Notes: generated from the letters alone by a model not told the origin. DNA of 27,184 nt from Sulfurospirillum sp. UBA6790 (GCA_002452855.1 DKFS01000018.1:1-27184); one strand, 5' to 3'; shown: positions 1-9,486, counted from the stretch's first letter. Program-made: numbers and translations.

Positions 1-153
1 AAAAATCAAAACAGCATCGGAAAGTGCACACACTAAGCAGATGATAAATACATGCTCTTTTTTGATACCTTGTTTCAACACAAAAGCATTTTGTGCGCCA
101 ATGGCCAAAATCAGTGAAAATCCTAAACTAAAACCGGAAATAAAAGCGTTCAT
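1..153 (-). CDS. LysE/ArgO-family amino acid exporter (partial, N-terminal 51 aa)
   Basis: The window cuts this gene; only the first 51 codons are present, starting at an ATG complementary to 151-153 and still open at base 1. The translation begins [20 protein letters not shown] and continues with [10 protein letters not shown] and [10 protein letters not shown]. Those are the typical first two membrane segments of the LysE/ArgO exporters: the (P/A)xGxQNAFVxxQG loop followed by LxCAxSDxxLI. Family members export basic amino acids such as lysine or arginine across the inner membrane. The substrate here cannot be told from a fragment. An AGAAAG sequence lies just upstream as a possible ribosome site. 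The gene is divergent from the TonB receptor gene, about 200 bases away. Confidence 0.85.
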   Translation of the reverse strand, partial: MNAFISGFSLGFSLILAIGAQNAFVLKQGIKKEHVFIICLVCALSDAVLIF

Positions 154-225
154 AAAAATTCTTTCTACTAAAAATAAGTGATTATGGTAACACAAAAGAA
201 ACCTGAATGCAATTTTTCGGTATTT

Positions 226-237
226 TTTACATGTAAA
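226..237. repeat. TTTACATGTAAA palindrome, copy 1
   Basis: Perfect 12-base palindrome in the intergenic space between the divergent exporter and TonB-receptor genes. It belongs to a family of 11 perfect copies in the window. Confidence 0.9.
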
Positions 238-325
238 GCTTTTAATGCCGCAGTGATAGTGGCGATTAAATGACAATAATTATAGACGTCCTTAGTTATT
301 TAACAGTGGTTTAACACAGTACCCT

Positions 326-331
326 TATACT
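326..331 (+). promoter_or_regulatory. Candidate -10 box of the TonB receptor gene
   Basis: TATACT lies 26 bases upstream of the receptor start, which suits a sigma-70 -10 element. There is no convincing -35 box, as is common in Campylobacterota. This is a weak call made from position and sequence only. Confidence 0.3.
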
Positions 332-357
332 CTTTCCCTTAAATCAAGGGAGGTTGT

Positions 358-2340
358 ATGAATAAGATTGTAGGATTGTCTTTGGTCGTATCGACGTTTT
401 TAATGGCAGAAACGATTGATTTGGGTGCTATTACGGTTGTGGGTGAAACGCTTACAAAAGAGGTGAATGATATTCGTGGTGAAGAGCTAAAATCTGCAGA
501 CCTCGCCGATGCACTTTCGCGCAATAGTTCGTCTATCACGATGATTCGAGGAAGTGGTGTTGCAAATGATATTATCTTACGCGGGCAAAAAAGAGATAAT
601 ATCAATGTTTTGATGGATGAAGCCAAGATTTATGGCGGCTGCCCCAACCGTATGGACCCTGCTATTACGCATATCAACTCTGACAATATCGAAAATGTCA
701 AAATTGTTGAAGGCCCTTACGATGTAGAACATTTTGGAACACTGAGCGGTTTAGTTGTTGCCGAGACAAAAAGCCCAAGTAAAGAGCTCAATGCCGATGT
801 AAATCTTGGTATGGGAAGTTACGGCTATAAAAAAGCCAGTGCCAGTGCGGGTGGCGGCAATGAGTATGTGCGTGTTCTCTTTAGCGCTTCAACCGAAGAG
901 AGCGACCAGTACAAAGATGGCAATGGTGACACATTTTATGACCAACTTAAAAACAATGGTGGCATGAATCAATATAAAACAAGTGATTTAAGCGCATATG
1001 AGAAAAAAACTTTTATGGGTAAAATGTACATTACCCCAACAGAAAATCAGGAAATTCGTTTAGGGTATACGCTCAATCGCAGCGATAATGTTCTTTACCC
1101 TTCACGTATGATGGACGCAGATTATGATGACAGCGATATTTATACGTTAGGGTATAGTATTTATGATTTAGGAACCTACTCTAAAGAGATTGCTTTAGAA
1201 ACATATTACTCCACGGTAGAGCATCCCATGTCAAATAAATACCGAACAACAAGTTCTTCGACAAGCTATACAGTCAATAAGTTAGAAACGGAAGTGAAGG
1301 GCGCAAAGCTTAAAAACGTTATGGATTTAGGCGGCGGTGAATTGATGTATGGTATTGATATGAGCAAACGTAATTGGGATGGTAAAAAATATACCTATAC
1401 CATCGCCACAGGAGCAGAAAGCGGTATAACAACGACAGGAATGCCAGATGTTGATACCACCAATAAGGCGTTGTTTGCGCATTATGATAAAACAATTGAC
1501 CGAATTAATATTCAAGCAGGTGTACGTTACGATGATACAGATATCAAAGCCCATCGTCAGGGTGTAGCAACGGTAACACGTTACGATAACGATTATGAAG
1601 CGCTTTCAGCCAATACGATTCTTACGTATAAAGCGACAGATAACGTAGATTATTTTATCGGTTTGGGTAAAGCGTCTCGTGTACCAGATGGAAAAGAACT
1701 TTATGGTGCAACAAAATCAACGGGCATATTGGACCAAACGACCAATTACGAGGCTGATTTAGGATTTAAAGCACATTACGATGGATTTGGTGTCAAAGGA
1801 AAACTCTTTTACTCCGATTTGAAAGATTATATCTATTATAACGCTACGGCACAAACATATGTCAATATTGATGCAACGCTTTACGGTGCAACATTGGACG
1901 CATATTATGATATTAGTAGCGCATGGACGCTTAATTATGGTATGAGTTATTTAAGAGGGCAAAAAGATGAGCCTTTGGTCGGGCAAACAGACAAAGATTT
2001 AGCCGATATCGTACCGCTTCGTGCAATTACGTCCGTGACGTATCATGAAAGCAATCATGCTCTCAAAACAGAAATGATTACATCGAAACGTTGGAATAAC
2101 TATGACAGCGATAACGGTGAACAAGAACTAGCAGGATATGCCGTTTTCAACGTAAAATATAATTATAAAGTTACCAAGCATTTTGATGTAACTGTAGGTA
2201 TGGATAATATTTTTAATAAAACATATGCCGTCTCAAATACCTACAAAGATTTAAGTTTACTAACAGGTACAGATGGAGAGGTGATGCTCATCAATGAACC
2301 AGGACGTTATGCGTATATTAATCTACACTATGCGTTCTAA
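358..2340 (+). CDS. TonB-dependent outer-membrane receptor, OprC/NosA-like (probable copper receptor)
   Basis: A 660-residue outer-membrane receptor. An AAGGGAGG ribosome site ends four bases before the ATG. A signal peptide covers about residues 1-17 (cut after FLMA), a TonB box ITVVGE lies at 25-30, a plug domain spans about 38-140, and a beta-barrel runs to a terminal phenylalanine (NLHYAF). The plug contains CPNRM at 95-99, a CxxxM motif, and the barrel contains HPM at 289-291, an HxM motif. This pairing matches the Cu-binding CxxxM/HxM site described for Pseudomonas OprC, so copper uptake is the best inference, perhaps to supply copper enzymes such as N2O reductase. No partner gene sits beside it. 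A siderophore or another metal remains possible if the motif is coincidental. Confidence 0.85.
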   Translation: MNKIVGLSLVVSTFLMAETIDLGAITVVGETLTKEVNDIRGEELKSADLADALSRNSSSITMIRGSGVANDIILRGQKRDNINVLMDEAKIYGGCPNRMDPAITHINSDNIENVKIVEGPYDVEHFGTLSGLVVAETKSPSKELNADVNLGMGSYGYKKASASAGGGNEYVRVLFSASTEESDQYKDGNGDTFYDQLKNNGGMNQYKTSDLSAYEKKTFMGKMYITPTENQEIRLGYTLNRSDNVLYPSRMMDADYDDSDIYTLGYSIYDLGTYSKEIALETYYSTVEHPMSNKYRTTSSSTSYTVNKLETEVKGAKLKNVMDLGGGELMYGIDMSKRNWDGKKYTYTIATGAESGITTTGMPDVDTTNKALFAHYDKTIDRINIQAGVRYDDTDIKAHRQGVATVTRYDNDYEALSANTILTYKATDNVDYFIGLGKASRVPDGKELYGATKSTGILDQTTNYEADLGFKAHYDGFGVKGKLFYSDLKDYIYYNATAQTYVNIDATLYGATLDAYYDISSAWTLNYGMSYLRGQKDEPLVGQTDKDLADIVPLRAITSVTYHESNHALKTEMITSKRWNNYDSDNGEQELAGYAVFNVKYNYKVTKHFDVTVGMDNIFNKTYAVSNTYKDLSLLTGTDGEVMLINEPGRYAYINLHYAF

Positions 2341-2350
2341 TGCTTTTCGT

Positions 2351-2374
2351 CACTCATCGGTTGAAAGGTGAGTG
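2351..2374 (+). terminator. Possible terminator hairpin after the TonB receptor
   Basis: CACTCA (2351-2356) can pair with TGAGTG (2369-2374), and a short CTTTT run follows at 2379-2383. The stem is short and the T run modest, so this is tentative. It starts 11 bases after the receptor stop codon. Confidence 0.3.
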
Positions 2375-2395
2375 GCGGCTTTTAGCCATTAATAC

Positions 2396-2409
2396 TTTTA
2401 CATGTAAAA
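2396..2409. repeat. TTTACATGTAAA palindrome, copy 2 (14-base version)
   Basis: TTTTACATGTAAAA, extendable to a 16-base palindrome at 2395-2410. It ends one base before the stop codon of the minus-strand methyltransferase fragment. Confidence 0.9.
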
Positions 2410-2411
2410 GC

Positions 2412-2738
2412 TTAGAGTTTTTGAAAGACAAAAAGATGCTCGTGCATGATGAGCAAAAAATTTGCTTCTTTGGATTTTTTGACCCAAAAGCCAGTGGCTT
2501 TGCAGTTGTGTTGGTGTTTGATGATGTCTTCTTTAAGCGTAAAGCCTACATGTAAAAAGCGTTGCATGACCATAAACGCTAAAGGTTGGTACATCTTTTT
2601 ACGCCCTGTATCGCCGATAAGAAATTCATTTTTAATTAATTTTAATTCTCTATAGTCCTTGTGATTTTTAGCTAAAACCCAGGTAGTACAATTATTGCCA
2701 TCATTACAATAGTTATACGATTTAGTTAAATTAGACAT
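2412..2738 (-). pseudogene. DNA methyltransferase C-terminal fragment
   Basis: An open frame of 108 codons. Its second half resembles the C-terminus of N6/N4-type DNA methyltransferases: FLIGDTGRKK, then QPLAFMVMQRF, a GFTLKEDIIKHQHNCKATGF stretch, and NFLLIMHEHLFVF. Intact enzymes carry the SAM-binding motif and a (D/N/S)PP(Y/F) catalytic motif upstream; neither is present here, so a functional methylase is unlikely. The first 25 or so residues (MSNLTKSYNYCNDGNN) do not look like the family, and no good ribosome site precedes the ATG at 2738. I read it as the 3' remnant of a restriction-modification gene, with the break near 2650-2740 just before the chemoreceptor gene. The family assignment is from remembered sequence patterns. 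It could still be expressed as a short protein. Confidence 0.5.
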
Positions 2739-2753
2739 AAAGGATAATTTGTA

Positions 2754-4457
2754 ATGTTGAAGAATATAAGTATCAAAAAATTGCTATTTGCAAGCGGTAT
2801 ATTAATGGCTGTAGTATTGGTAGTCAACTCATATTCTATCTGGAGTAAGCTTCAATCAGTTGATAAGATTGTAATAGCGAAAGATGAAGACATAGTCCCC
2901 CACTATATTCAATACTTGGAGTTAAAATCAAACATTCTTGCTATGCATAAAGCAGCACTAGAAATCTCTGCCACACGAGATGGAGAAAAAGATGCCAAAG
3001 GTGCTGGTCTGATAGAAGCTGAAACCTACAAAAAAGAAGTCAATAAAGTCTTAAAAGATTTGATCGATTCTCATAAACAGCTTCAGGAAGATGCTGTTGT
3101 CAAAGAGTTAGAGGTATTTAAAAAGCATACAGAAAATTTTTATTCTATTTTAACGCAAATGGCAAACCAATTTATACAAAATGGACCTGAAGAAGGACTA
3201 AAAATATTACCTAAACTTGATGTGTCAGAAGAGATTCTTAATAAACAACTTGATATTTGGATAAAATCACAAAAAGAAGAAAACTTAGCTGTTTCACAAG
3301 AACTTAGTTCACATTTAAATTCTATCTTGATGCTTACGTTAATGTCAGGCTCATTTTTATTGATCATAACTATAGGCATATTTTACAGCTTGTATGCTAA
3401 AGTGATTCCTTCTTTAAAAAGTTTTCAAATTCAGTTATTGCACTTTTTCAAATATCTCAATAATGAAATTGATCATGTTGAATTTTCAGATATAAAAAGT
3501 CAAGATGAAATTGGGCTCATGAAACAAATTGTAAATGACCATATTAAACTAGTTCAACAAAATGTAGAAAAGGACAATCTTCTTATCAAAAATACTGAAG
3601 AAATCATGCAAAAAGTTACTGATGGCCATTTTGAAGATAAGATCAATGCCGAAACCAATAGCATTGTGCTACAAAAATTAAAGGGCACTATCAATGGTGC
3701 TATTGATAGTTTGAATGATCGATTTAATAATATCAATATGGTACTCTCCAAGTATTCACAATACGACTACACTACAGAAATTAAATTATTAAATAATGAC
3801 AAGGGCGGAAGTTTTGAAATTTTGACTGAAAATATTCAAAACTTAAGAATGGCTGTTGTAAGTATGTTGCGAGAGACATTTAATCATTCACAAGAACTTT
3901 TGAACAAAGCAAATACTTTGGAAATCAAAATGAATGAATTAAATTCTGCTACCAATACACAAGCAAGTAACTTAAGTAATGCCGTAGCTTCGACAAATGA
4001 TATGTATCAATCTATCACACAAACAGCTGCAAAAACTACAAATGTTGTGCATCAATCTCAGGGGATAAAAACTGTCGTTAATGTCATTGCTGATATAGCA
4101 GAACAGACAAATCTCCTAGCTCTTAACGCAGCTATAGAAGCAGCACGTGCAGGGGAACACGGACGAGGATTTGCTGTCGTTGCCGATGAAGTTAGAAAAT
4201 TAGCTGAAAATACACAAAAATCGCTCAATGAAATTGATGCTAATATCAGTATTTTAACTCAATCTATTGATCAAATAGAATCTAACACTTCTAATCAAAC
4301 GGTACAAATAGCACAAATTAATGAGATAATAGCAATAATAGAACAAAATACTCAACAAAATATCCCGATTGCAACTAAAATAAATGAAATTTCAGCAGAA
4401 GTGAAAAAAATTGCTACATCTAACATCGAAGAGATAAAAAAGAAAAAATTTACATAA
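2754..4457 (+). CDS. Methyl-accepting chemotaxis protein (transmembrane chemoreceptor)
   Basis: A 567-residue chemoreceptor. Membrane segments lie at about residues 8-28 and 194-215, enclosing a mostly helical periplasmic sensor of about 160 residues. A HAMP-like linker and a long cytoplasmic coiled coil follow. The kinase-contacting hairpin tip is unmistakable: [20 protein letters not shown] starts at residue 447, then [19 protein letters not shown]. It should sit at the cell pole with CheW and CheA and signal ligand binding to the flagellar motor; the ligand is unknown. The C-terminus ends EEIKKKKFT, close to the KKKKF ending common in Campylobacterota receptors, so the protein looks complete. 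AAAGGA at 2739-2744 supports the start. It lies next to an insertion sequence and is more AT-rich than genes to the right of 10.4 kb. Confidence 0.93.
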   Translation: MLKNISIKKLLFASGILMAVVLVVNSYSIWSKLQSVDKIVIAKDEDIVPHYIQYLELKSNILAMHKAALEISATRDGEKDAKGAGLIEAETYKKEVNKVLKDLIDSHKQLQEDAVVKELEVFKKHTENFYSILTQMANQFIQNGPEEGLKILPKLDVSEEILNKQLDIWIKSQKEENLAVSQELSSHLNSILMLTLMSGSFLLIITIGIFYSLYAKVIPSLKSFQIQLLHFFKYLNNEIDHVEFSDIKSQDEIGLMKQIVNDHIKLVQQNVEKDNLLIKNTEEIMQKVTDGHFEDKINAETNSIVLQKLKGTINGAIDSLNDRFNNINMVLSKYSQYDYTTEIKLLNNDKGGSFEILTENIQNLRMAVVSMLRETFNHSQELLNKANTLEIKMNELNSATNTQASNLSNAVASTNDMYQSITQTAAKTTNVVHQSQGIKTVVNVIADIAEQTNLLALNAAIEAARAGEHGRGFAVVADEVRKLAENTQKSLNEIDANISILTQSIDQIESNTSNQTVQIAQINEIIAIIEQNTQQNIPIATKINEISAEVKKIATSNIEEIKKKKFT

Positions 4458-4617
4458 TAAATATAGCGGCGGAGATTGTGAGGTATGGTGCTGAAATAGT
4501 CAATCAGTCAATGACAGAAGTGCATTTTACAATAGTAGATGTTAAATACCTGTGCTATCATACGGGCATATCGGTTATTAACATGAAATACTAAGCGTTT
4601 TCTTATGCAGTGTTGAA

Positions 4618-4647
4618 AAGTTTGGGAGCGTTAGAAAATCTGTGTCA
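4618..4647 (+). repeat. IS256-family left terminal inverted repeat
   Basis: Begins AAGTTTGGGAGCG and ends CTGTGTCA. It matches the inverted right end at 5911-5940 at about 25 of 30 positions. Confidence 0.8.
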
Positions 4648-4682
4648 ATCAGGTAGTATTTCAAATACACAAGGATTGAACG

Positions 4683-5885
<1,203 letters not shown>

Positions 5886-5910
5886 TACAATTGTAGGAAC
5901 TACACGATGC

Positions 5911-5940
5911 TGACACAGATTTTTGAACACTCCCAAAAGT
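5911..5940 (-). repeat. IS256-family right terminal inverted repeat
   Basis: Reverse complement reads ACTTTTGGGAGTGTT, then AAAAATCTGTGTCA. It pairs with 4618-4647 and ends one base before the kinase stop codon. Confidence 0.8.
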
Positions 5941-7275
5941 TTATAAAAAATGTAAAAAAATGGTCGTACCTATCGATTCTTCTGATTCCATGGTCATTTT
6001 GCATTGATGCAAATCTACAATATTTTGTACTAAACTTAATCCTAAACCAAATCCTTGAATAGATTTATTTCTACTTTCATCCACTCTATAAAATCTATCA
6101 GTTACTTTTTTTAATGCTTCTTCAGAAATACCTATACCTTCATCTTGCAAGATAAAAGTAATCTGTTCTTTTGCTTTAAAGATTGATATGTAAATAGACT
6201 TATTGTTTGGAGTGTATTTAATTGCATTGTCTATTAAGTTGGAAAAAAGTATGTTCATTAATGCATCATTTGCATTGTAGCGTGCCTTTTCAAAGCGTTT
6301 GAATTCAATCGAAATATTTTTTTCGCGTGCAAACTCAGAAAATTTCTCGATAGTATTTAATAAAATTGCGTTCAAGTCACATAAAATATATGTTTTTGCT
6401 ATGGTTTCCTTGGAATATCGGGTCAATAAAAGCATATCTTGTACAATTCGATTTATTTTATGAGATTCTCTTGCAATCGTTGATAGGCTTTTTTGATAGT
6501 ATGCGTAATCTCTCTCTTTTTTAAGGGCCAATTCAATTTGCGTATTGATCACTGTTAATGGGGTCCTGAGTTCATGGGAAACATCACTGTTAAATCGATC
6601 CAACCTTTCGACTCCTTCCTTGAGCCGTTGAATCATAATATTAAATGTTTGAGCGAGCTCTTGCAGTTCGTCTTCTTTATAATTTGCAATAAGAGTGTGT
6701 TGGAAATTATCGATGCTTATTTCTTTGGCTACAGCTGTAATACTTTTGATAGGATTTAATATTTTATTTACAAACTTAATACCAACAAAAATCATTATAA
6801 ATAGCAAAATAGGATTGGCGATTAATAAAGCTGTTTCTACTTCTTCTATTTTGTTTTGCATTTTTGGACTATTGATAATAATGGAACCATGAAATGGTTG
6901 TTCGAAATTTAAAACATACGTTGCTTGTATAAAATATTCATCAATCTCTTTGGTAAAAAAGTTTTTATGTTTATGAATATATTTTTTAATATCCGTTACC
7001 GCAAATGCATCCGTTTTATACAAAATATGCTGATCGCGGATAATAGCTGCCCCAAAAGATTTTATATCACCTTTTTTTACAATAGATTGCATGTCTTGAG
7101 ATTTTTGCAATTCGTCATATATCTCTTGTGCAATAAAATTCATCTCTGTCTTAATTTTTATATTCAGGTTTTCATTAATAAAATAATAAAGAGACATACT
7201 AAATGCCAATAAAATAATAGACATGATGCCCATAAACCACACAATAACTTTGACTTTTAGACTAGTGAGTTTCAA
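5941..7275 (-). CDS. Two-component sensor histidine kinase
   Basis: A 444-residue membrane histidine kinase. Membrane segments lie at about 10-32 and 148-170 around a periplasmic sensor of about 115 residues. A HAMP domain follows at about 170-222. The phosphoacceptor H234 sits in DVSHELRTPL, the N box in NLIDNAIKYTPNN (346-358), the G1 box in DEGIGI (378-383), and the G2 box in GFGLGLSLV (408-416). It should phosphorylate the response regulator encoded just upstream. The start is a TTG that overlaps the regulator stop codon by 14 bases, which suggests translational coupling. The stop codon touches the insertion sequence end, so any original 3' flank or terminator has been displaced. The protein still ends in the usual GTTIFLHFL strand and looks complete. 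The stimulus is unknown. Confidence 0.93.
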   Translation of the reverse strand: MKLTSLKVKVIVWFMGIMSIILLAFSMSLYYFINENLNIKIKTEMNFIAQEIYDELQKSQDMQSIVKKGDIKSFGAAIIRDQHILYKTDAFAVTDIKKYIHKHKNFFTKEIDEYFIQATYVLNFEQPFHGSIIINSPKMQNKIEEVETALLIANPILLFIMIFVGIKFVNKILNPIKSITAVAKEISIDNFQHTLIANYKEDELQELAQTFNIMIQRLKEGVERLDRFNSDVSHELRTPLTVINTQIELALKKERDYAYYQKSLSTIARESHKINRIVQDMLLLTRYSKETIAKTYILCDLNAILLNTIEKFSEFAREKNISIEFKRFEKARYNANDALMNILFSNLIDNAIKYTPNNKSIYISIFKAKEQITFILQDEGIGISEEALKKVTDRFYRVDESRNKSIQGFGLGLSLVQNIVDLHQCKMTMESEESIGTTIFLHFL

Positions 7276-7921
7276 TTTTATATCCCAGTCCTTTAAAATT
7301 TTTAATCAATTCTTTTGATAATTTTTTACGTAAATTAAAAATTATAACTTCAATAACGTTACTTGCAATGAATTCTTGATTTGACCACAGTTGTTCTTCA
7401 ATCATGAATTTTGAAACATATGAATTTTTATTTTTTACCAAAAAAATCAATAGCTCATACTCTTTGGCGGTAAGATTAACGATATTCCCATTTTGTCGAA
7501 CACATTTCTTGGCAATATCAATCGTGATATTTTGAATTTGAAATGTTGGTGATCCATTAAAAGATGTTCGTCTAAAAAGAGCCTCGACTCTTGCTTGGAG
7601 CTCTTCAAAACTAAAGGGCTTAGATAAGTAGTCATCAGCTCCGAGATTTAATCCTTGCACTCTATTTTTCACATCATCCTTAGCCGTTAACATAATCACC
7701 GATGTCATAATTTTTTTATGTCGCAAATTTTCGAGTATCTGGATACCGCTTATGTGAGGAAGCATCCAGTCCAAAATAATGACATCATAATGATTAGTAG
7801 TAGCCAAATATTCGCCATCGTTACCGTTATCAGCAGTTTCGACAATATAATTTTCTTCTTCAAATCCATCTTTTAATAATGAGAGGATGTTTTCATCATC
7901 CTCAATAATTAACAGTTTCAA
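7262..7921 (-). CDS. OmpR/PhoB-family response regulator
   Basis: A 219-residue regulator. The receiver domain (1-115) has acidic residues D8/D9, phosphoacceptor D51 in IILDWMLPHISG, T79 in MLTAKDD, and K101 in LSKPF. The C-terminal winged helix (about 128-219) has the typical LTAKEYELLIFLV and GLGYKIE elements of OmpR/PhoB DNA-binding domains. I place the start at the TTG complementary to 7919-7921, because AAGGA lies seven bases before it and the protein then begins MKLLIIEDDE like its relatives. A longer frame to 7987 is open but would add 22 unrelated residues. The gene overlaps the upstream membrane-protein gene by 20 bases and the kinase gene by 14, so the three are almost certainly co-translated. 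Confidence 0.92.
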   Translation of the reverse strand: MKLLIIEDDENILSLLKDGFEEENYIVETADNGNDGEYLATTNHYDVIILDWMLPHISGIQILENLRHKKIMTSVIMLTAKDDVKNRVQGLNLGADDYLSKPFSFEELQARVEALFRRTSFNGSPTFQIQNITIDIAKKCVRQNGNIVNLTAKEYELLIFLVKNKNSYVSKFMIEEQLWSNQEFIASNVIEVIIFNLRKKLSKELIKNFKGLGYKIETH

Positions 7922-8663
7922 TTTGACGTCCTTGTTGTCTAAAAAGATACCATGTCGCTGCAAGTATGATACCAAAAAATCCAACATTCACTAAAGCGAT
8001 ATTAACACCGAGTCCACCGTCTTGTTGCCCTTGAACCAATAAATCTCCCAGTGATGCTCCAAGCGGTCTCGTGATCACAAATGCGATCCAAAAAGCAATA
8101 ACGTTATTAATACGCTTTGCCAAATACAAGAGGCTTATTGCCAAGAAGACTGAGCTAAAGAGAATGACAGAATTAAGATAACCAATACCCAAATATTCGG
8201 AAAGACTATCGCCATATGCTGTTCCGACAGCAAAGGCATTTAGAACGATAATCCAATAAAAACCTTCACGTACATTGTTATTAATTTTATGAATTGATAA
8301 TGTTTTTTCTTTTCCATACCAAACGATAAAGAAAAATATCATGATAAGCGTAAACGTAATATCTAACGTTAACAAACTAACACCGAGCTGATCTACCAAA
8401 AAGTCCGTAATCAGAGTTCCTTCTATACTCATCATGATAATCAATGACCAGTAAGAAGGAACATAGTAACGTTTCTGTTTTATATTCCATAGAATAGTGA
8501 TGATGGTCACAACTCCCATAACTAGTGTGGTCGAAACAAGGCCTAAGCCTAAGTCTACATTGATAAAATCTGCTGCTGTTTCGCCAACAGTCGTAGAAAG
8601 AATTTTGATGATCCAAAAGAGTAATGTCAAATCAGCGACTCTATTTAAACTATTTTCTTTCAT
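7902..8663 (-). CDS. COG4705-type multipass membrane protein
   Basis: A 253-residue inner-membrane protein of the uncharacterised COG4705 family. It contains about eight hydrophobic segments arranged as four similar units. Each unit carries a small-residue motif ending in Asp: GETAADF (27-33), EGTLITDF (81-88), VGTAYGD (146-152) and RPLGASLGD (199-207). The first and third are followed by LGxG. This fourfold pattern with buried acidic residues suggests a channel or transporter, possibly for a cation, but that is inference. Its ATG overlaps the stop of the PepSY gene by one base (TAATG), and its 3' end overlaps the regulator gene. The two-component system therefore probably controls or monitors this protein. 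Function in the family is not established to my knowledge. Confidence 0.8.
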   Translation of the reverse strand: MKENSLNRVADLTLLFWIIKILSTTVGETAADFINVDLGLGLVSTTLVMGVVTIITILWNIKQKRYYVPSYWSLIIMMSIEGTLITDFLVDQLGVSLLTLDITFTLIMIFFFIVWYGKEKTLSIHKINNNVREGFYWIIVLNAFAVGTAYGDSLSEYLGIGYLNSVILFSSVFLAISLLYLAKRINNVIAFWIAFVITRPLGASLGDLLVQGQQDGGLGVNIALVNVGFFGIILAATWYLFRQQGRQIETVNY

Positions 8664-9109
8664 TATCGACGCTCCTTCTTAAATGCATGAGAAGTAGCAA
8701 CTTTATCATGATCGTCTGCATCATTTTCATGTTCTAAATCGGTAGCATCGATTTTTGAAAGTAAAATCGTACCATTGCCGGCATCGATCGTTATATCGGT
8801 CACTTCATTATTTTTTGTTAAGACTTCTGCTTGATATACCAAGTTGTTATCTTCATTTTCTAATTTCACTTGAATGATCTTCCCGTCAATATGATGATGC
8901 AACATATTAGCAACATCATTGACATCCAATTTGGCTAAACGTTTTTCATCGAGTTCATTGGCATTGTCTGGTACTTGAATTGAACTTTTTATACCTGTAT
9001 GCAGAGACATCTCTTTACTGCTTTTTTCAGGAATATCTGAAGCCAAAGCTAAAGATGAGACTAAGCTCAGCGCTGCTAATCCCTTTACAAAATAAATACT
9101 TTTTTCCAC
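8663..9109 (-). CDS. Periplasmic PepSY-domain protein
   Basis: A 148-residue exported protein. A signal peptide covers about 1-24 (LSLVSSLALASD). A PepSY fold spans about 58-121, including LDVNDVANMLHHHIDG, VYQAEVLTKNNEVTDITID and NGTILLSKID. The tail 122-135 is rich in Asp, Glu and His (DLEHENDADDHDK), and three histidines occur at 71-73; both could bind metal ions, which is inference. PepSY domains in such small secreted proteins are often linked to sensing or to inhibiting a partner. The start is a GTG with AAAGGAG five bases upstream. It is the first gene of the four-gene operon with the COG4705 protein, regulator and kinase, so it may be the periplasmic partner of either membrane protein. 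Confidence 0.78.
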   Translation of the reverse strand: MEKSIYFVKGLAALSLVSSLALASDIPEKSSKEMSLHTGIKSSIQVPDNANELDEKRLAKLDVNDVANMLHHHIDGKIIQVKLENEDNNLVYQAEVLTKNNEVTDITIDAGNGTILLSKIDATDLEHENDADDHDKVATSHAFKKERR

Positions 9110-9140
9110 AGTAGCTCCTTTAAAAATTTTGATAAGTTGA

Positions 9141-9155
9141 TTTTAAGAGTTAAAA
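9141..9155. promoter_or_regulatory. Inverted repeat upstream of the PepSY operon
   Basis: TTTTAA-GAG-TTAAAA is a perfect 6-3-6 inverted repeat 32-46 bases upstream of the GTG start of the PepSY gene. It could be an operator or part of a regulator-binding site. In AT-rich DNA such repeats also arise by chance. Confidence 0.25.
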
Positions 9156-9199
9156 ATGAAGTGAAAATTAATTGAGAAGAACATCAAATTGGTGTTTGA

Positions 9200-9483
9200 T
9201 ATATTATCTAGCACAAAAAAATATCACTTTTTAGCTTTATGACGATGACAGTAGTGAATAGTATAGTCATTTCTAAGTTTTCTTCAAAACCTTCTGCTTT
9301 ACCACCAAAAGATTCATTTTTAACTAAATTTTCATAGTCATCTTTTGGAAGAATTTCAACAAAATCTTCATCCTATATGTGTGATTTGCATAGCTTTTGC
9401 GTATCACGAAAAGAAAAGGTAAACGTTGGAGTATCTCATAAATATTTAAAAAGTAAAAGCACGAGTTTACGTGAAATTAGCAT
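9200..9483 (-). pseudogene. Unidentified decayed gene remnant
   Basis: The 377-base space between the PepSY gene and the DpnI-like gene holds no intact gene. Read on the minus strand it holds a coding-like frame broken by stops. A segment beginning DTPTFTFSFRDTQKLCKSHI reaches a TAG, and after it the frame continues DEDFVEILPKDDYENLVKN, then ESFGGKAEGFEENLEM, to a stop near 9207. The acidic, low-bias protein text looks like real former coding sequence rather than random AT-rich DNA. An ATG near 9483 opens only 15 codons in another frame. I cannot name the parent family. It lies 3' of the DpnI-like gene on the same strand and might have been its partner. Confidence 0.35.
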
Positions 9484-9486
9484 TTA

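Noticed and set aside
2340..2655. Two plus-strand open frames after the TonB receptor
   Set aside because: They are antisense to the methyltransferase fragment, whose minus-strand reading has recognisable family text.
4458..4617. Possible read-through extension of the first chemoreceptor, or a small gene before the insertion sequence
   Set aside because: A shifted frame stays open to 4594 (IAAEIVRYGAEIVNQ), but the chemoreceptor already has a complete KKKKF-type end, and the frame has no ribosome site or recognisable similarity.
7922..7987. Longer N-terminus for the response regulator
   Set aside because: It would overlap the membrane-protein gene by 86 bases and add a tail absent from the family. 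The TTG at 7921 has a good ribosome site and gives the standard receiver start.
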